Positions 1-11,870 are shown, numbered from the stretch's first letter. The stretch is DNA of 64,000 nt from Branchinecta lynchi (GCA_023053575.1 JAKZAP010000017.1:6083501-6147500); one strand, 5' to 3'. The notes: generated from the letters alone by a model not told the origin. Numbers and translations are program-made.

Positions 1-1371
1 TGCAATGTTAAATTACTCCTTTTCTACCCTTTTCTGTTTTCGTCGGTTCGTCAGTGTTATCTCTCAATGAGCCTGTTCAGGATGTTGAATCGATTTGATA
101 TTCCATGGATCAACATTCATCCCTATAAAGCCTGCCTGACCCCTATTGAGGATGTGAACTGTCTTCACCTTTTAGGGGTAGCTGCATCCAGTGTCAGCAA
201 AAGCAAAGCACAAACAATTTGTAATCAAGGAGTTCAGGGGCATGCGACTCCCCTGCATTGTTGTCCACTGAATAGATGGTGGCTTGTTTTATTATTCTAT
301 CCTAGTAACTTTTCCTCGCTATGATCGTGATAAGACGAGTATTTTTACGCATCGAAACAAAAAAGAAAAAGTACAATTTGAAGAAAAAGAAACAATTACT
401 GTTCATTGATTTGAAGAATTTTATGAAGTTCCTGAAGCTGTTCATCAAACAAAACAGAGACAAATTTCTAGTAAAGAGATTTTGTTTATGAACTGTTTAT
501 ATTTTTCGTCACTGTTTTTCTCCAGTAACCTGCTGTACACCCTTTCCGGGCACCGGCCAAAATCAGCGTTGCCGTTACCGGTGCCAGTCGTAAATTAGGT
601 GATTCATCTCTCAAACGCTTCTAAGCATGCTGATTTTGATGTTATAACACGTGGCAACCGGTGCCGGCTGGCGGCACTGGGCAATTGTTGTACACCAAAA
701 TTGAGAGCGGGCAAGCCCTCTCTATGATGGAGATTTGGATAACGTGGCGAACGTACAATATAAGATTTAAAATAAAAGAAGATCATAGTCACGAGACTCT
801 TCATTGGCGTAAAACTTCATTCCAGATTATAATCACTTTTTCGTATGTCGACCAGTAATGGTTTCTCGTCTATTAGCCGCTGTGTGAGTTAACTCCTTTC
901 AGTATTCCATTTTCCATCGGATACCATCATTTTTGTTCTTGACAAGTGAGAGACTCCTCGTGAAGTTCCGAGAATGCTAGGCCGGAAATATTGCCTATTT
1001 TGTCTTAACCGTGAGGTGTTTGTTTGGTTCGTCGTCATAACCGCTACCTTTGTTCTGGGTAGGGGTAAAGAGGAAAATCGTAACAGAAATCGCACATTTG
1101 TTTATCTAACCTCGACAGTCCAGTTTGTAAAATAAAACTTTTATCTATCTGTTTAAGAACTAATAATTTCAATTCTTTATTCCCTTGATAGCCATTTGCA
1201 GGTCTTCTAATGCAGATCGTCAATCTTGAAAATTAAAATTAGCTATTGCATAAGTATTCTTGAGCCAAAATTTCAGTGTCAAACATCGTAGCTTACTTCC
1301 CTTTTTTAGACAGAACTTTCACATTGTAGGCTACGTTCCCTGAAAAGAGGATGCATAGCTAGCGAGTAATT
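1..1371. other. no gene or known repeat recognised
   Basis: Only short open frames occur (the longest, 67-324, is 85 codons), with no recognisable domain. At 530-700 there are GC-rich stretches containing GGGCACCGG and GGTGCCGG that loosely resemble the core of the small element at 11260-11367, but no matching ends were found. Confidence 0.5.
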
Positions 1372-1640
1372 TCGTTCAGTTCAGTTCAGTTCAGCTCAGT
1401 TTATTTTACGACCCAAATACATTTAACTATGTTGCCAGTACCCGCCCCAAGAAAGGTACAAAAAAGCACTTGCGGTTGGGCGGGTACATAAAACTCATAT
1501 CCTAACTAATAATTAACTAGAAACAAAACATACCAGAAAAAAGCACTAAAACAAGAAATAATAACCAATCTCTCATCAACTCATTTATTAATAATAATGA
1601 GAAAAAAGAAAAATAATAAGAAAGACAAGAAGAAAAAACT
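1372..1640 (-). mobile_element. probable LINE 3' tail, (TGAAC)n type
   Basis: Read on the minus strand, this ends in AATAAACTGAGC followed by tandem TGAAC units, the usual form of a non-LTR retrotransposon 3' end with a short-repeat tail. A 12-bp inverted repeat (GTACCCGCCC and its complement) spans 1438-1487. No coding remnant is visible upstream, so the class is inferred from the tail alone; it parallels the tails at 49801 and 60143. Confidence 0.4.
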
Positions 1641-2000
1641 ATGAACCTTGGCCTAACAAATACCTTTTCAATTTATTTTTAAATCGTATAGAAGTGTTTT
1701 TTTAAATTTTCCCGCTACAGATATGTTATGTATGTGCATAGGCCTACATTGGATCTCATGTAGTTTATGGACCAAAACTTTCTTTTAATTCCAGTAACCA
1801 GTAGGCGTTATATGAAATGCGCTCATCAATTCTATAGCAATGATGGAGGTGTGAGAAAGATATGATTATATTTGTGACGTCATAGAAACTGCTACCCTGG
1901 ACGCTAACTCCACCCTGTGGCTCTGCTGGCCTACCCATCGCTTGCGGAGGCTCTTCTCAAGGTTAGCATACCCTTTTCGCCCTTACTTCACCCCTAGATT

Positions 2001-2117
2001 GTTGACAACTTATTATGTTATTCTGTTGACAACTTATTATGTTATTATGTTGACAACTTATTATGTTATTGTGTTGACAACTTATTATGTTATTATGTTG
2101 ACAAACTATTATGCTAT
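2001..2117. repeat. 24-bp minisatellite, about 5 units
   Basis: Unit GTTGACAACTTATTATGTTA plus four variable bases, repeated about five times at exact 24-bp spacing. The last unit is diverged. The plus-strand frame is open through the array (repeating LTTYYVI), simply because 24 is a multiple of three. No function is implied. Confidence 0.9.
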
Positions 2118-2223
2118 GTTCTGCCTTTCATATTGTCATACTGCCTTTCATATTATCATTTCATATTATGCAAATTTCATATATTTGTTAGCTCCAGAAA
2201 TCCCCACCTTTCGCCCTAGTTCC

Positions 2224-3816
2224 GTTTTGGCACTTGTCTTCAGGCCAAGTGCCAAATAACGATCTTTTCCGTCGGTCTGTCTATAGTCCGGTGATCACGA
2301 GTTAGAGTACTTCCAGATGTGCTAGGACGATGAAACTTGGCAGGCTCGTTAGGGACCCGACGAAACTATCTTGTAAATAGTCACTTCGATCCGACCATCG
2401 TGGGGGAGGGAGGGGAGCCGGAATCCGGAGTTTAGTGGCATGCATAACTTTCGAACGGGTGATCGGATCTTAATGAAACTTGGTATTTGGAAAGACAGAT
2501 GTCCCATTTCAAGTACGGACCGGATCTGGCGAATGTGGGGGGCGGAAATCATGTGACACGCTTAGGATGGAGCGATCGGGATGAAACTTGGTGGAAGGAC
2601 AAGACCTAGGTACATCATCAACAGTACTGCACCGGATTTGGTCACTATGAGGGGAGGTGAAAGGGGGTTCAAGGAATTCCGGTGATACGGAGTTAAGGTA
2701 CTTCCAGGTCGGCTGGGACGATGAAACTTGACAGGCGCCAAAAGGACCCAACCGCAGATTGATATGAAAATAGTCAGTTCCGCGATCCGACCATCGTGGG
2801 GGGAGTGGAGTGAGGGATAATCTTAAAGTATATATAACTGTCGAACCGGTGATCGGATCATAATGAAAGACCTCATGTAACAGATGTGCCATTTCAGGTC
2901 AGGACCGGATCTGATGAATGTGTGTATGTGGGGGGGGGGGAGAACCGGAAGTCATATGACATGCTCAGAGAGGAGCGATCGGGACGAAACCTGGTATGAA
3001 GAACAAACCTATGGCCTAGATACATCAGTGACAGAACCAGACCGGATTCAGGCACTGGGGGGATTTGGAGGGTGGGGGCGGAACTCAGATGTGCTAAGAT
3101 GATGAAACTTGGCCTAAGCATTACAGACTTGACAAGATTGGATTAGAAATTGTCACTTCCCAGATCCGACCGCCCCTTAAATTACTGATCTTAAGTACAA
3201 AGTGTAAAAAATACGTTTAAGCAAAATTTACATTTTTGTGATTTTACTTAGTAATGGCTTTCTAGCTCCCTTGAATTACGCATCTTAGCCGCATGGAAAA
3301 AAATATTTCGACCAAGCGATACATTTCATGATCCCCGAGGGCCCATTATCTTTGTGCCACAGGGTTGTGCTTAAAATGAGTTTCTAGTAACCTTAAAGTA
3401 GGCCGAAAAGTCAAAAAATACTTTTTACCAAACTATATATATTCATGATCCCCAAGGGCCCACGATCATCTTGGCGATTAAGGATTTTGCTTACAAATGA
3501 ATTTCTTTAAGTACAAACATTAATTTTGAGCAAAATATACATTTTCATGATCCCGACGAGCTTATCACAATGTTTGTTTCAAGAGTTTTAATTACACTTG
3601 AATTAGTGCCCTTGAAGTGCGCATTATCATAGCCAAGCGCAACAATAAACTAGTTTTTATGAACGATACATTCTCGTGATTTCCATGGGTCCATGATCAT
3701 TCTTATCTCAGGGGTTTTGCTTACAAATGATCACAACAAACCCACGAATTGACGAATTCCTACTTTCATCCTCTGACCCAGCCTTGCAAGCGCCATATGA
3801 GCTTCTAGGTCTTGTT
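2224..3816 (+). mobile_element. family B hairpin-ended element, copy B1
   Basis: The left end is GTTTT then a hairpin (GGCACTTG pairing with CAAGTGCC, 2229-2254). The right end is CAAGCGCCATATGAG and then GGTCTTGTT at 3816. Inside, a GTCGGTCTGTC tract leads into units of about 170 bp, each with a GATGAAACTTGG core and a G-rich stretch (2224-3175). A second tandem module follows, with ATGATCCCCAAGGGCCCATG-type cores (3176-3780). No protein is encoded. It looks like a complete non-autonomous element of about 1.6 kb. Confidence 0.75.
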
Positions 3817-3947
3817 TCTGTGGAGTCTGTTAGAGATTCGATATAGGGATAACGACACGAGCCTAACCCATTTGTTACTTTACTTTCTTGGTGGATAAGC
3901 AATTCGACCGGAATCTGGGCAAGACCGAAGATTCGCAATCAGTAAAA
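3817..3947 (+). mobile_element. diverged family A-like sequence, left part
   Basis: It contains TTCGACCGGAATCTGGGCAA, a degraded copy of the family A tandem unit, directly before copy A1. Similar degraded units continue after A1, so an older family A element seems to have received a younger one. Confidence 0.45.
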
Positions 3948-4801
3948 GTTTTTTTGGGATCCCAAAACGTAAGTGGAGGGATACCTATGACATCGCAAAA
4001 GTTGTCCGTCTGTCTGTCCGTCCGTCTGTAAGCACGATAACTCTCGAAGGGAATGAGATATTTTGATGAAACTTGGTGTGAGGGTTCGTTGGGTCGTCGG
4101 ACCAGTCAAGTTCGTAGATGGGCTTTGTAGCTCTACATTTAGGGGTGGGGGAGGGGATTCAGTTTAAGGGACAAACAAAATATTTTGAAACAGCTAATGT
4201 GATAGTCGATTATGGGGTAAGAAGACATGCTGAAGACGATGGTGAAAACTATTTTGTCATCGGACAAGTAGTTCGCCCGGAATCCGGCCAAAACCGGAAA
4301 GTTTGTTGAAAGTAAAAGTTTTATTTGAAGTTGATTAAATGTTCGATTTAGGGGTAGGAAGACATGCTGAAGACGATGGTATATAGGACATATAGTTCGA
4401 CCGGAATCCTTCTGGAATCGGAAAATTTGTTATAAGCTAAATTTCTATTTGAAGTTGATTAGATGTTCATTACTGGGGAAAGAAGATACCCCGAGTTCGT
4501 CTTTGAGCTTTCTTTTTTCGCCGGACAAGTAGTTCTGGAGTTCGGCCGGAACCGGGAAATTGGCAGAAGTGGCAGGAAGTTTTCGTCAAAACAGATATGA
4601 CTTATAGCGGTAAACACACATACTGAATCCAAATCTGAACTTTTCTCAGGTGATTAGCTATTTGGCCTTAATCTGTTTCTGAATTTTAATTGTAAAAATG
4701 TTCAAGGAGTCTGGCGAAGACTGGATCTGGCTAAGACAAGACCCAGTTGTCTGGATCAGATATTGAATTTTTGGGATCCCATCGAAACCTTTGGTCTTGT
4801 T
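3948..4801 (+). mobile_element. family A hairpin-ended element, copy A1
   Basis: The left end is G, T7, then GGGATCCCAAAACG. The right end is TGGGATCCCATCGAAACC followed by GGTCTTGTT. After the (GTCC/GTCT)n tract comes the CACGATAACTCTCGAAGG and GATGAAACTTGG block, then about two tandem units, far fewer than in A2. The shortening appears to come from a deletion joining two units near 4370. No coding capacity. Confidence 0.8.
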
Positions 4802-5465
4802 TTACATGAATTAGAGATTCCATTTTAGGAGTAACTGTAAGGGCTGAATCCGTATCTGAACTTTATTTTTTGACCGGACAAAAAATTTGTCTGGAATCGT
4901 GCAACCCGGAAATTTGATAGAAGTGAAAGTGAATTCTGTAGGCTAGTCGTATAGAGCTTTGATTTGAGGGCAATAATGCACGATAAACCCATATATGTTC
5001 TTTGTAAGCTCAGCAGATCGGTCGTCTAGCCCCAATCCCTGGAGAACAAGCACTGTTACCGAGACTGTTACTCTTTCTATGTTTCTATCAAATCTCTCAG
5101 GTTATTAGTCGGTACAAAGATAATAGAACTGAATCAGTATGTCTGCTTTGTTTACTACCGGGTAAATCGTACGATCATAGTCGGAAATAATCTGGAAATT
5201 TCAGAACGAACCTTCGATAACATTTATACATAAAGATAACGATAACATATACACATAAAGAACTGAAACGGATCAGAAATCTCAGAGTAGTTCATGGTTT
5301 TTTACTAGCTTTGTTATTCCGTTCGCAATCTCACCACAGTCTGGGTAATCTGAGCTGGGGAAAAACAAAAAGTTTATGGGACCTGGCGAGGAAGAAAATC
5401 TACAAGACCCTTTTTTGGATGAAGAAGTTTCACCGTTGAGATCCCATCGAAACCTTGGGTCTTGT
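4802..5465 (+). mobile_element. diverged family A-like sequence, right part
   Basis: Degraded tandem-unit sequence (GACCGGAC... and AACCCGGAAATTTG) ends in GATCCCATCGAAACC then GGGTCTTGT at about 5462, a recognisable family A right end. Together with 3817-3947 it probably represents an older element split by A1. Confidence 0.5.
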
Positions 5466-6308
5466 CCTGCCGAGCCGAGATGCGTCAGTCATGCTACGCA
5501 AACTTGCAGCAAGCTTCGCAGACGCAGACAACTCTTTCACACATAAGGACATGAAAAGCTTCAAAGTATTGTTTTTTCATTTTGGTAGACATGGTAGACC
5601 ATCAGGTCTATTTTCTGTTTTGGGCTTCTTTGGTGAGCGTGGTTTTCCATTTTTTTTTAACCACGGCTAGTTTAATTTTCAAATATTTTGTGTCCGAGAG
5701 CGGGAAGGCTGGATGGAGTCGACAAGAGCTAACATAAAATCGCTAGTTTAATCTGGAAAGTAGGTATTGTCGAAAAACGGTGCTTGTCAGCCATTTCTTC
5801 GCGAAAAGATCATTTCTAGTAAGAGTTGTGCTTTCATGAACATACATTTTTAAATTGAAGGGTGGTACAGGCTTCTTAGCGTCAGGGAGGTTCGGATAAT
5901 TTTTGCCATGGCCTGAGGCCGGCAACCTCGTTCCCTTCCTCTAAAGACGTAGAATCCTTATAAGCTTTAGAATCACTAGGTACGCTGCGCCAAACGTAGA
6001 GGTTTCCAACAAAAGCGGATCCTCCAAAAAAGTCGTCGGACACTTTTTGCGGATGTCAGAAGCCATTATTTTGCTCTAAAGGCGTAAATCTGCCATAATC
6101 TTTGGTAGTTTAGAGTCACTACGCCATGCAAAACAAAAGAGCAAGAGGTTGCCAAAATGTGTGTCCTGTTTGGACAAGTCGTGAGTGTTCCCAGCGGGAA
6201 GGAGCATGCGAAATATGTAAACATCGGAAGAATCGGAAGCTAACGAACCCATTCATTTCAAGTTTCTCGTTTATTTCATCGGAGGAAACTAGGGCCCGTG
6301 TTCTTGCA
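5466..6308. other. no gene or repeat recognised
   Basis: Short frames only (up to 71 codons at 5455-5670, none with a recognisable domain). No inverted or tandem structure stood out. Confidence 0.5.
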
Positions 6309-7863
6309 ATATTACGTTCTCCGTCGGTCGGTCGGTCGGTCCGGTGGTCGCGAGTTAGGCTACTCCCAGATGTGCTAGGACGATGAAAATTGGCAGGCGT
6401 GTCAGGGACCCGACCAAACTGACTTGGAAATAGTCACTTCCTCGATTCGACCCTCATGTCGGGAGCGAAGTGGGGAGTGAAGGTAGGGAGAATCCGGAAG
6501 ATTGAGGCATGGGTAACGTTCGAACGGGTTATCGGATTTGAATGAAACTTGAGAACACATGTCTTACATTTCTTCATTTACTCCGCCTTTCCAAAATGGC
6601 GGGTCAAAAATAAATTACTTACTTACTTACTTACTTACATTTCGCGTTTTACGTCCGGACCTCGGTCCGGACCGGATCCGACAACTGTGGGGGGAGTTGG
6701 AGGGGGGGAACCGGAAATATTGTGACCCGCTTTGACTGGAAGGATCGAGATGAAACTTGATGGGACGAACAAGCACATATCATAGATACATCGTTGATAT
6801 AACAGGATCGGATTCGAGCACTGTGGGGGGAGTTGGAGGGTGTGTCCCAGAATTTCGGTTATCACGGGTTAAGGTACTTCCAAATGTGCTAGGATGATGA
6901 AACTTGGCAGGCCTATCATGGACTCGACCAAATTCTCTTGAGAATGGTCATTTCCCCGATCCGACCATTGGGGGGGGGAGGAGGGAGGGGAAATCATCTT
7001 GAGGCTAGCATGAATTTCTGATGGGCATCGGACACAGATTAAATGACAGTTGGCAGTCTCTTCCCCGATCCGGCCATCTTCGGGGGAATGGAGTAAACTA
7101 GAATCCGGATTACCGGAATTTTGTGTCACTTGATAATTGACAGTGGACATGTTTCTGATCTACCGATAAACTTTCATAATCCCCAAGCGCACATGATCAT
7201 TTGTTTCATCAAGTACTTACAAATGACTTTTTAGCCCCTTTTAAATGCGTATCTTAACTGCAAAGTGAAAAGAAAAAAAAATGACCAAAATATACATTTT
7301 CGTGATTCCCAAAGGCCCATGATAATTTTTGCCTCAAGGGTTTTGCTTACACTTGACTTTCCAACATAAGAAATATAGCTCCAATAAAATTCAGCTGACA
7401 CATCCGTTTTGCACTATCAAATATACTTGAAGCGCCAATGCTACCGCAAAGTCGAAAACCTTTTTAAGAAACGATACAATAATACCTAAGATCCCCAAGG
7501 GTCCATGATCATCTGTGCCCCAAGCAGTTTGCTTACAAATTCAGATCTAGCCCCCCTAAAGTGCGCATCGTAGTCGCAAAATGCAAAAAAAAAAACAAAA
7601 AAACTTTTGAGCAAGTAGTAAACTTTCATGGCTCAAGGGCCCATGATCATTTGTCTACCATTGCTTTTACTTACAACATGGATTTCTTGCCCCCTGAAGT
7701 GCGCACTGTAACCGCAAAGTGCATAGCATATTTCTGACTAAATCATACATATTCATGAATCAGGAAGGCCAATATTCGTCTGTACCTCAACACAGCTCAA
7801 ATCTCAGCTGATACCCTTAGCTACTACGTATACTTGCAAGCGCCATATGAGCTTACTCTTGTT
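6309..7863 (+). mobile_element. family B element, copy B2, left end truncated
   Basis: It starts in the GTCGGTCGGTCGG tract without the usual terminal hairpin and runs through G-rich units (to about 7140) and the GATCCCCAAG module (7141-7800) to the right end CGCCATATGAGC then CTCTTGTT. A short retroposed tail is inserted at 6573-6633. It lies 90 bp from a family A element of opposite orientation. Confidence 0.7.
6573..6633 (+). mobile_element. 5'-truncated retroposon tail, (TTAC)n, with target duplication
   Basis: A 61-bp insert containing ATGGCGGGTC then AAATAAATTACTTACTTAC sits between two copies of CTTACATTTC (6563-6572 and 6634-6643). A related tail lies at 29202-29245. The short repeat tail plus a 10-bp duplication indicate target-primed retroposition of a LINE or SINE 3' end into copy B2. 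Confidence 0.7.
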
Positions 7864-7953
7864 TTACATTCCAATGGCCTATTTTTGTTTGCATTGTATT
7901 ATCATTATTCCGTCAAAATCGGCCCAAGAGGACCTAGATATGTAGTATATAAG

Positions 7954-8811
7954 AACAAGAGCAAAGGTTTCGATGGGATCCAAAATTTAATATTTGCTCC
8001 CGACAATTCGGTCTTGTAGATTTTCGGTTCAGATATCCGTTTTGCGCTGTCAAATATTCAGATATGGGTTCAGCATGCATATGGTTTACCCTATAGCCTA
8101 CGTCGCATCTCCTTCCTTCCTTACTTCTACCCAACTTCCGGTTTCGGCCGGATTCTGGACAAAATGCTTGTCTGGCAAAAAGCTCAAAAACGAATTCAGC
8201 ATGTCTCCTTACCCCTACATCCCACCTCTAATCAACTTCAGATTAAACTTTTACCGGTAGAAAAATGATTGTCATATGCCAATTTAGCATGTCTTTTTAC
8301 CCGCAAATCGAACATCTTATCGAATTTGAATAAAACTTTTACTTTTAAAAAATTCTACAGTTTCGGCCAGATTCCGGCGAGAAGATAAATTTCACATTGG
8401 GACTCAGCACGTCTCCTTACCCCTTAATCGAACCTCTAATCAACTTCATGTTAAACTTCTACTTTTCACAAATTTTCCGGTTTTCGCCGGATTCCGGGTG
8501 AACTATTTGTCCGGCGAGAAAATAAATTTCATATTCGAAGTCAGCATGTCTCCTTACCCTTACATCAACTATCTCAATAGCTTTCAAATAATACTTGTTT
8601 GCCCCTTAATTCGAAACCCCTCCCCCACCCTCAAATGTAGGGCTACAGAGCCCATCTTTGAACTTGACCTGTACTTTGACCAAAGGATCCTCCCACCAAG
8701 TTTCATCAAAATATCTCAATCCCCTCGAGAGATATTGGTGCGGACAGACAGACGGACAAATTTTGCGATGTCATATGTATCCCTCCACTTACGTTTTGGG
8801 ATCCCAAAAAC
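7954..8811 (-). mobile_element. family A element, copy A6
   Basis: Minus-strand copy: it begins with AACAAGAGCAAAGG (right end, complemented) and ends with GGGATCCCAAAAAC (left end, complemented). Several diverged tandem units lie between (8180, 8270, 8400 and 8520 regions), then the GATGAAACTTGG block and a short GACAGACGGAC tract. No protein encoded. Confidence 0.75.
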
Positions 8812-8812
8812 G

Positions 8813-8993
8813 AATAAGAGCTAGAGCTCACATGGAACCTATTACGAGAAGGTGGTACAAGAAAGTAGATGAGAACGTCAGAAAATACCTCCGCCGTCCA
8901 ATATTGCGTTTCGGACACAGAACTAGGATACTAGTTTCACGCAGGTCTGAGCATTTCCGGCCTCGTCTTGGATCATCTAGAGCAAATGGCTAA
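8813..8993 (-). mobile_element. family B fragment, copy B3
   Basis: Only the right-end portion remains, starting with AATAAGAGCTAGAGCTCACA on the plus strand, directly next to the left end of A6. The two elements abut almost base to base. Confidence 0.6.
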
Positions 8994-9282
8994 CATAAAA
9001 GCACGTCTTCCGACAATGTATTGAAACGTTAAGCAATATATACTATATTTGTTTGAATAATATTTGTGCTGTGTCCTTTGAGTATCGACGGTTTGTTGTT
9101 CGTCTGGTCTTGTTTATGTGTGTGTTGTTGAGGGTACATGCTAGTGTCCCGGTTCACATACCGAATGGTTGTTTGTTAGTGGAGTGTTCAGCTGTTTCTT
9201 TTCGCAGAGTAAATCAACGACCATAAACGAACGGTTTTCATTCCGTTCCATATATTCTAAATATGTCTAAAATCTAAACGAG
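8994..9282. other. nothing recognised
   Basis: Spacer between two family B copies; no open frame or repeat signature. Confidence 0.4.
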
Positions 9283-11095
9283 AACAAGAGCTAAGAGCTC
9301 ATATGGCACTTGTTACGAGTAGGTGGTACACGAAAGAAGATGAGAAGCACACAAAATACCGGCCATCCAAAAATGTGATTTGGACCCATAAACAGTATAT
9401 CTTATAGTTTTACTGAAGTCTGAGCGTTACCGGCATCGCCACGGATCATCTAGGGCAAATGAGTATTCTACCTTCCAAGTTTCAACTCAGTAGATCCACT
9501 CGTTTGGTCCCTGGACCTGCCACACGATTTCCGGTACAGGTACCCCCTCCTAAATGGATTACATGAAGTATTTTCTCTTACCGCCTATTAAGTTTCATTC
9601 ATATCTGAGCGTTTTGAGAACTTTCGGTAACTCTCCCCCCTCCCCCACCGTGGTCGGATCCAGTTCGAACCCTAAAATATGTCATCTGTGGCATGTGATC
9701 TCTCTACACTCCAAGTTTCATTCGAATCGCTCCACTTGTTTGACCCCTATGCGAGCCACATCATTTCCGGGACTCCCCTTGCTGTGGCTGAATACGACTC
9801 AGACCCATAAAAGTCGCATATCTGACATGTCCTATTCCCGTTCATTAAGTTTGACTGGAATCGGAGCATAGCCTATCTGCAAATTTTGGATTCCAACTTT
9901 TCCAACCGTGGCCGCATGTGGTTCGGACGCATGTGTTGGTTGTCTAGGTGATCAGTTCTTATCACCCATAAAGTTTCACTCGAATCGGACCATCTGTGCC
10001 AGCTTGCAGAAGCCACTGATTTCCGGATTCCCCTACCCTCAACTCCCCAAAGATGCTCGGATCCAGGAAAACGAGTATTCCTAGGGCATTATGTCTGGTC
10101 CTTAAGTCACTAATACGCCTGCAAAGTTTCATCGGCCCTTAGAATATCTGGAACTATCCTAACTGGCGATCACCGGAATTCCGGGAAACAGCCTCCAACT
10201 CCCCCATAGAGCCCCGATTCGATCTGGTTTTGTCATTTACGTATCTATGGCTAATGCTTTTTCTTCCCACCAAATTCCATCCCAGTACCTCGACTCTAAG
10301 CGTTTCACGAGATTTCCGGGTGGCCCACTCCAATTCCCCCCCACAGGTATCAAATCCGATCAGAACTTGACGTGGAACATCTGAGACGATAGCTCTTTCC
10401 GCTTGCCAAGTTTCATTCAATTCCGATAACCCATTCAAAAGTTATGCATGCCACTAAATCCGGGCTCCTCATCTCTCCACTCCCCCCTTGATGGTTGGAT
10501 CGGGTAAACGACTATTCTCAAGTCAGACTGTTCGGGTCGGTGATACTCTTCCCAAGTTGCATCGCCCTAGTACATCAGGAAGTACCGAACTTCGCGGGAT
10601 CACCAGATTCCAGAGCCCCCCCCCCCAACTCCCCCACAGTGCCCGAATCTGGTCCGGTTATGTCAAACTATGTATTTAGAACTTGTGCTTGTTCTTCCTA
10701 CCAAGTTTCATCCCGACCCCTCCACTCTAAGCGTTTCCCGAGATTTCCGGCTCCCCCCTCTAGCTCCCCCAAAAGTCACCGGATCCGGTCAGGATTTGAC
10801 ATGGGTTGTCTGAGACACGGGGTCTTTCCAAGTATCAAGTTTCATTAAGATCCGATCACCCGTTGAAAAGTTAAAAACACCTCAAGATTCCGGATTCCCC
10901 CTCCCTCCACTCCCCCTACGATGATCGGATCTGGGAACTGACTATTTCGAACTTGTTCATTTGGGATCACTGATATGCCTGCCAAGTTTCATCGTTATAG
11001 CTTATGTGGAAGTGCCGGAAGACAGACCGACGGACGGACAGAAATTGCGATCGCTATATGGCACTTGACCGAAGGGCAAGTGCCATAAAAAAAAC
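9283..11095 (-). mobile_element. family B element, copy B4, complete ends
   Basis: Minus-strand copy bounded by AACAAGAGCTAAGAGCTCAT (right end, complemented) and GGCACTTGACC...GGCAAGTGCC followed by a run of A and C (left-end hairpin, complemented). The interior is the C-rich complement of the G-rich unit series, with repeated CCAAGTTTCATC cores. It ends about 165 bp before the small element ahead of YPEL exon 1. Confidence 0.8.
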
Positions 11096-11259
11096 GTTGG
11101 GAAATAGGGATATACCGACGATTTAATCTACCGCTCTTCAGCTGACCTTGGGTTCGTTGTAGGATCTTAAGTTGCATGACTATGACAACTTTTAACTTGA
11201 GCGGCAACAGCGCTGCGCCGTAGTGGAATATAACGACATCTAGGGCTGGGCGTCGGCAG

Positions 11260-11367
11260 CGAGGGGTTGCTCACTCCCAAAATGGTTGTACAGTGGTTCC
11301 CGGTGCCCAGTGGTGCCGGTGCCCAGGGAGGGTGTACAGTGGTGCCCAGCGAGTGAGCAACCCCTCG
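11260..11367. mobile_element. 108-bp hAT-like MITE with 8-bp target duplication
   Basis: Perfect 17-bp terminal inverted repeats, CGAGGGGTTGCTCACTC at 11260-11276 and its complement at 11351-11367, flanked by identical GTCGGCAG at 11252-11259 and 11368-11375. An 8-bp duplication is characteristic of hAT transposons. The core has two internal GTACAGTGGT repeats and no coding room. It sits 103 bp before the YPEL start codon, so it may lie in the promoter or 5' untranslated region. Confidence 0.88.
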
Positions 11368-11375
11368 GTCGGCAG

Positions 11376-11470
11376 TAGTAGATAATCGTTGCTGAATCGA
11401 ACGCGGCTTGTGCTGACTACGTTACGTTTCTAGACGTCACTTTCTCCACCGCGACGCGGCACTCGGCTCC
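11376..11470 (+). promoter_or_regulatory. probable YPEL 5' UTR / proximal promoter
   Basis: CpG-richer sequence directly before the YPEL start, with an in-frame stop at 11414-11416 and a CRE-like GACGTCAC at 11434-11441. No TATA box at a convincing distance. The transcription start cannot be placed from sequence alone. Confidence 0.35.
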
Positions 11471-11644
11471 ATGCTGGGATCATCGACAGACGCCCTTCGG
11501 GCTGAACACTACCCCTCCGCAAATGCTCACCAGACGGGACCAAACGTGAAAACCTTTCAAGCCTATCTACCCGCCTGTCATAAGACGTACTCCTGTGTTC
11601 ACTGTAGAGCCCATCTAGCCAATCACGATGAGCTTATCTCTAAG
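11471..11644 (+). CDS. YPEL: YPEL coding exon 1
   Basis: Encodes 58 residues including [18 protein letters not shown] and then [12 protein letters not shown], the hallmark N-terminal half of YPEL1-4 with the first zinc-binding CxxC (Cys42, Cys45). The start chosen is the first in-frame ATG after an in-frame TGA at 11414-11416. It gives about 25 residues ahead of the conserved VKTFQAYLP block, where most relatives begin with Met-Val-Lys or a short leader. The residue before VKTF is Asn, not Met, so the extension is either real or the conserved start comes from an unseen upstream exon spliced into this block. The exon ends in AAG before a GTAAGT donor in phase 0, which matches the phase needed by exon 2. 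Confidence 0.93.
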
Positions 11645-11729
11645 GTAAGTGCTGCGATCTTGAATACAAGCAATTCTATATAATAATCAACTAGTAAAAC
11701 GTTCCGCTCCTGGTCGTTCTTTGGCGTAA

Positions 11730-11870
11730 GTCTCTGATTTTAAAAAAAAAAACTCCTCTCTGTATTTTGTCTTGTTCCTTCCACGAATATATCATGGCGC
11801 CGTCTCTGATTTAAAAAAAAAAAACTCCTCTCTGTATTTTGTCTTGTTCCTTCCACGAAAATATCAAACA
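11730..11870. repeat. 72-bp tandem duplication with poly-A tracts
   Basis: GTCTCTGATTT, an A-run, then ACTCCTCTCTGTATTTTGTC occurs twice, 72 bp apart, with very few differences. It lies just inside YPEL intron 1. Confidence 0.85.
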
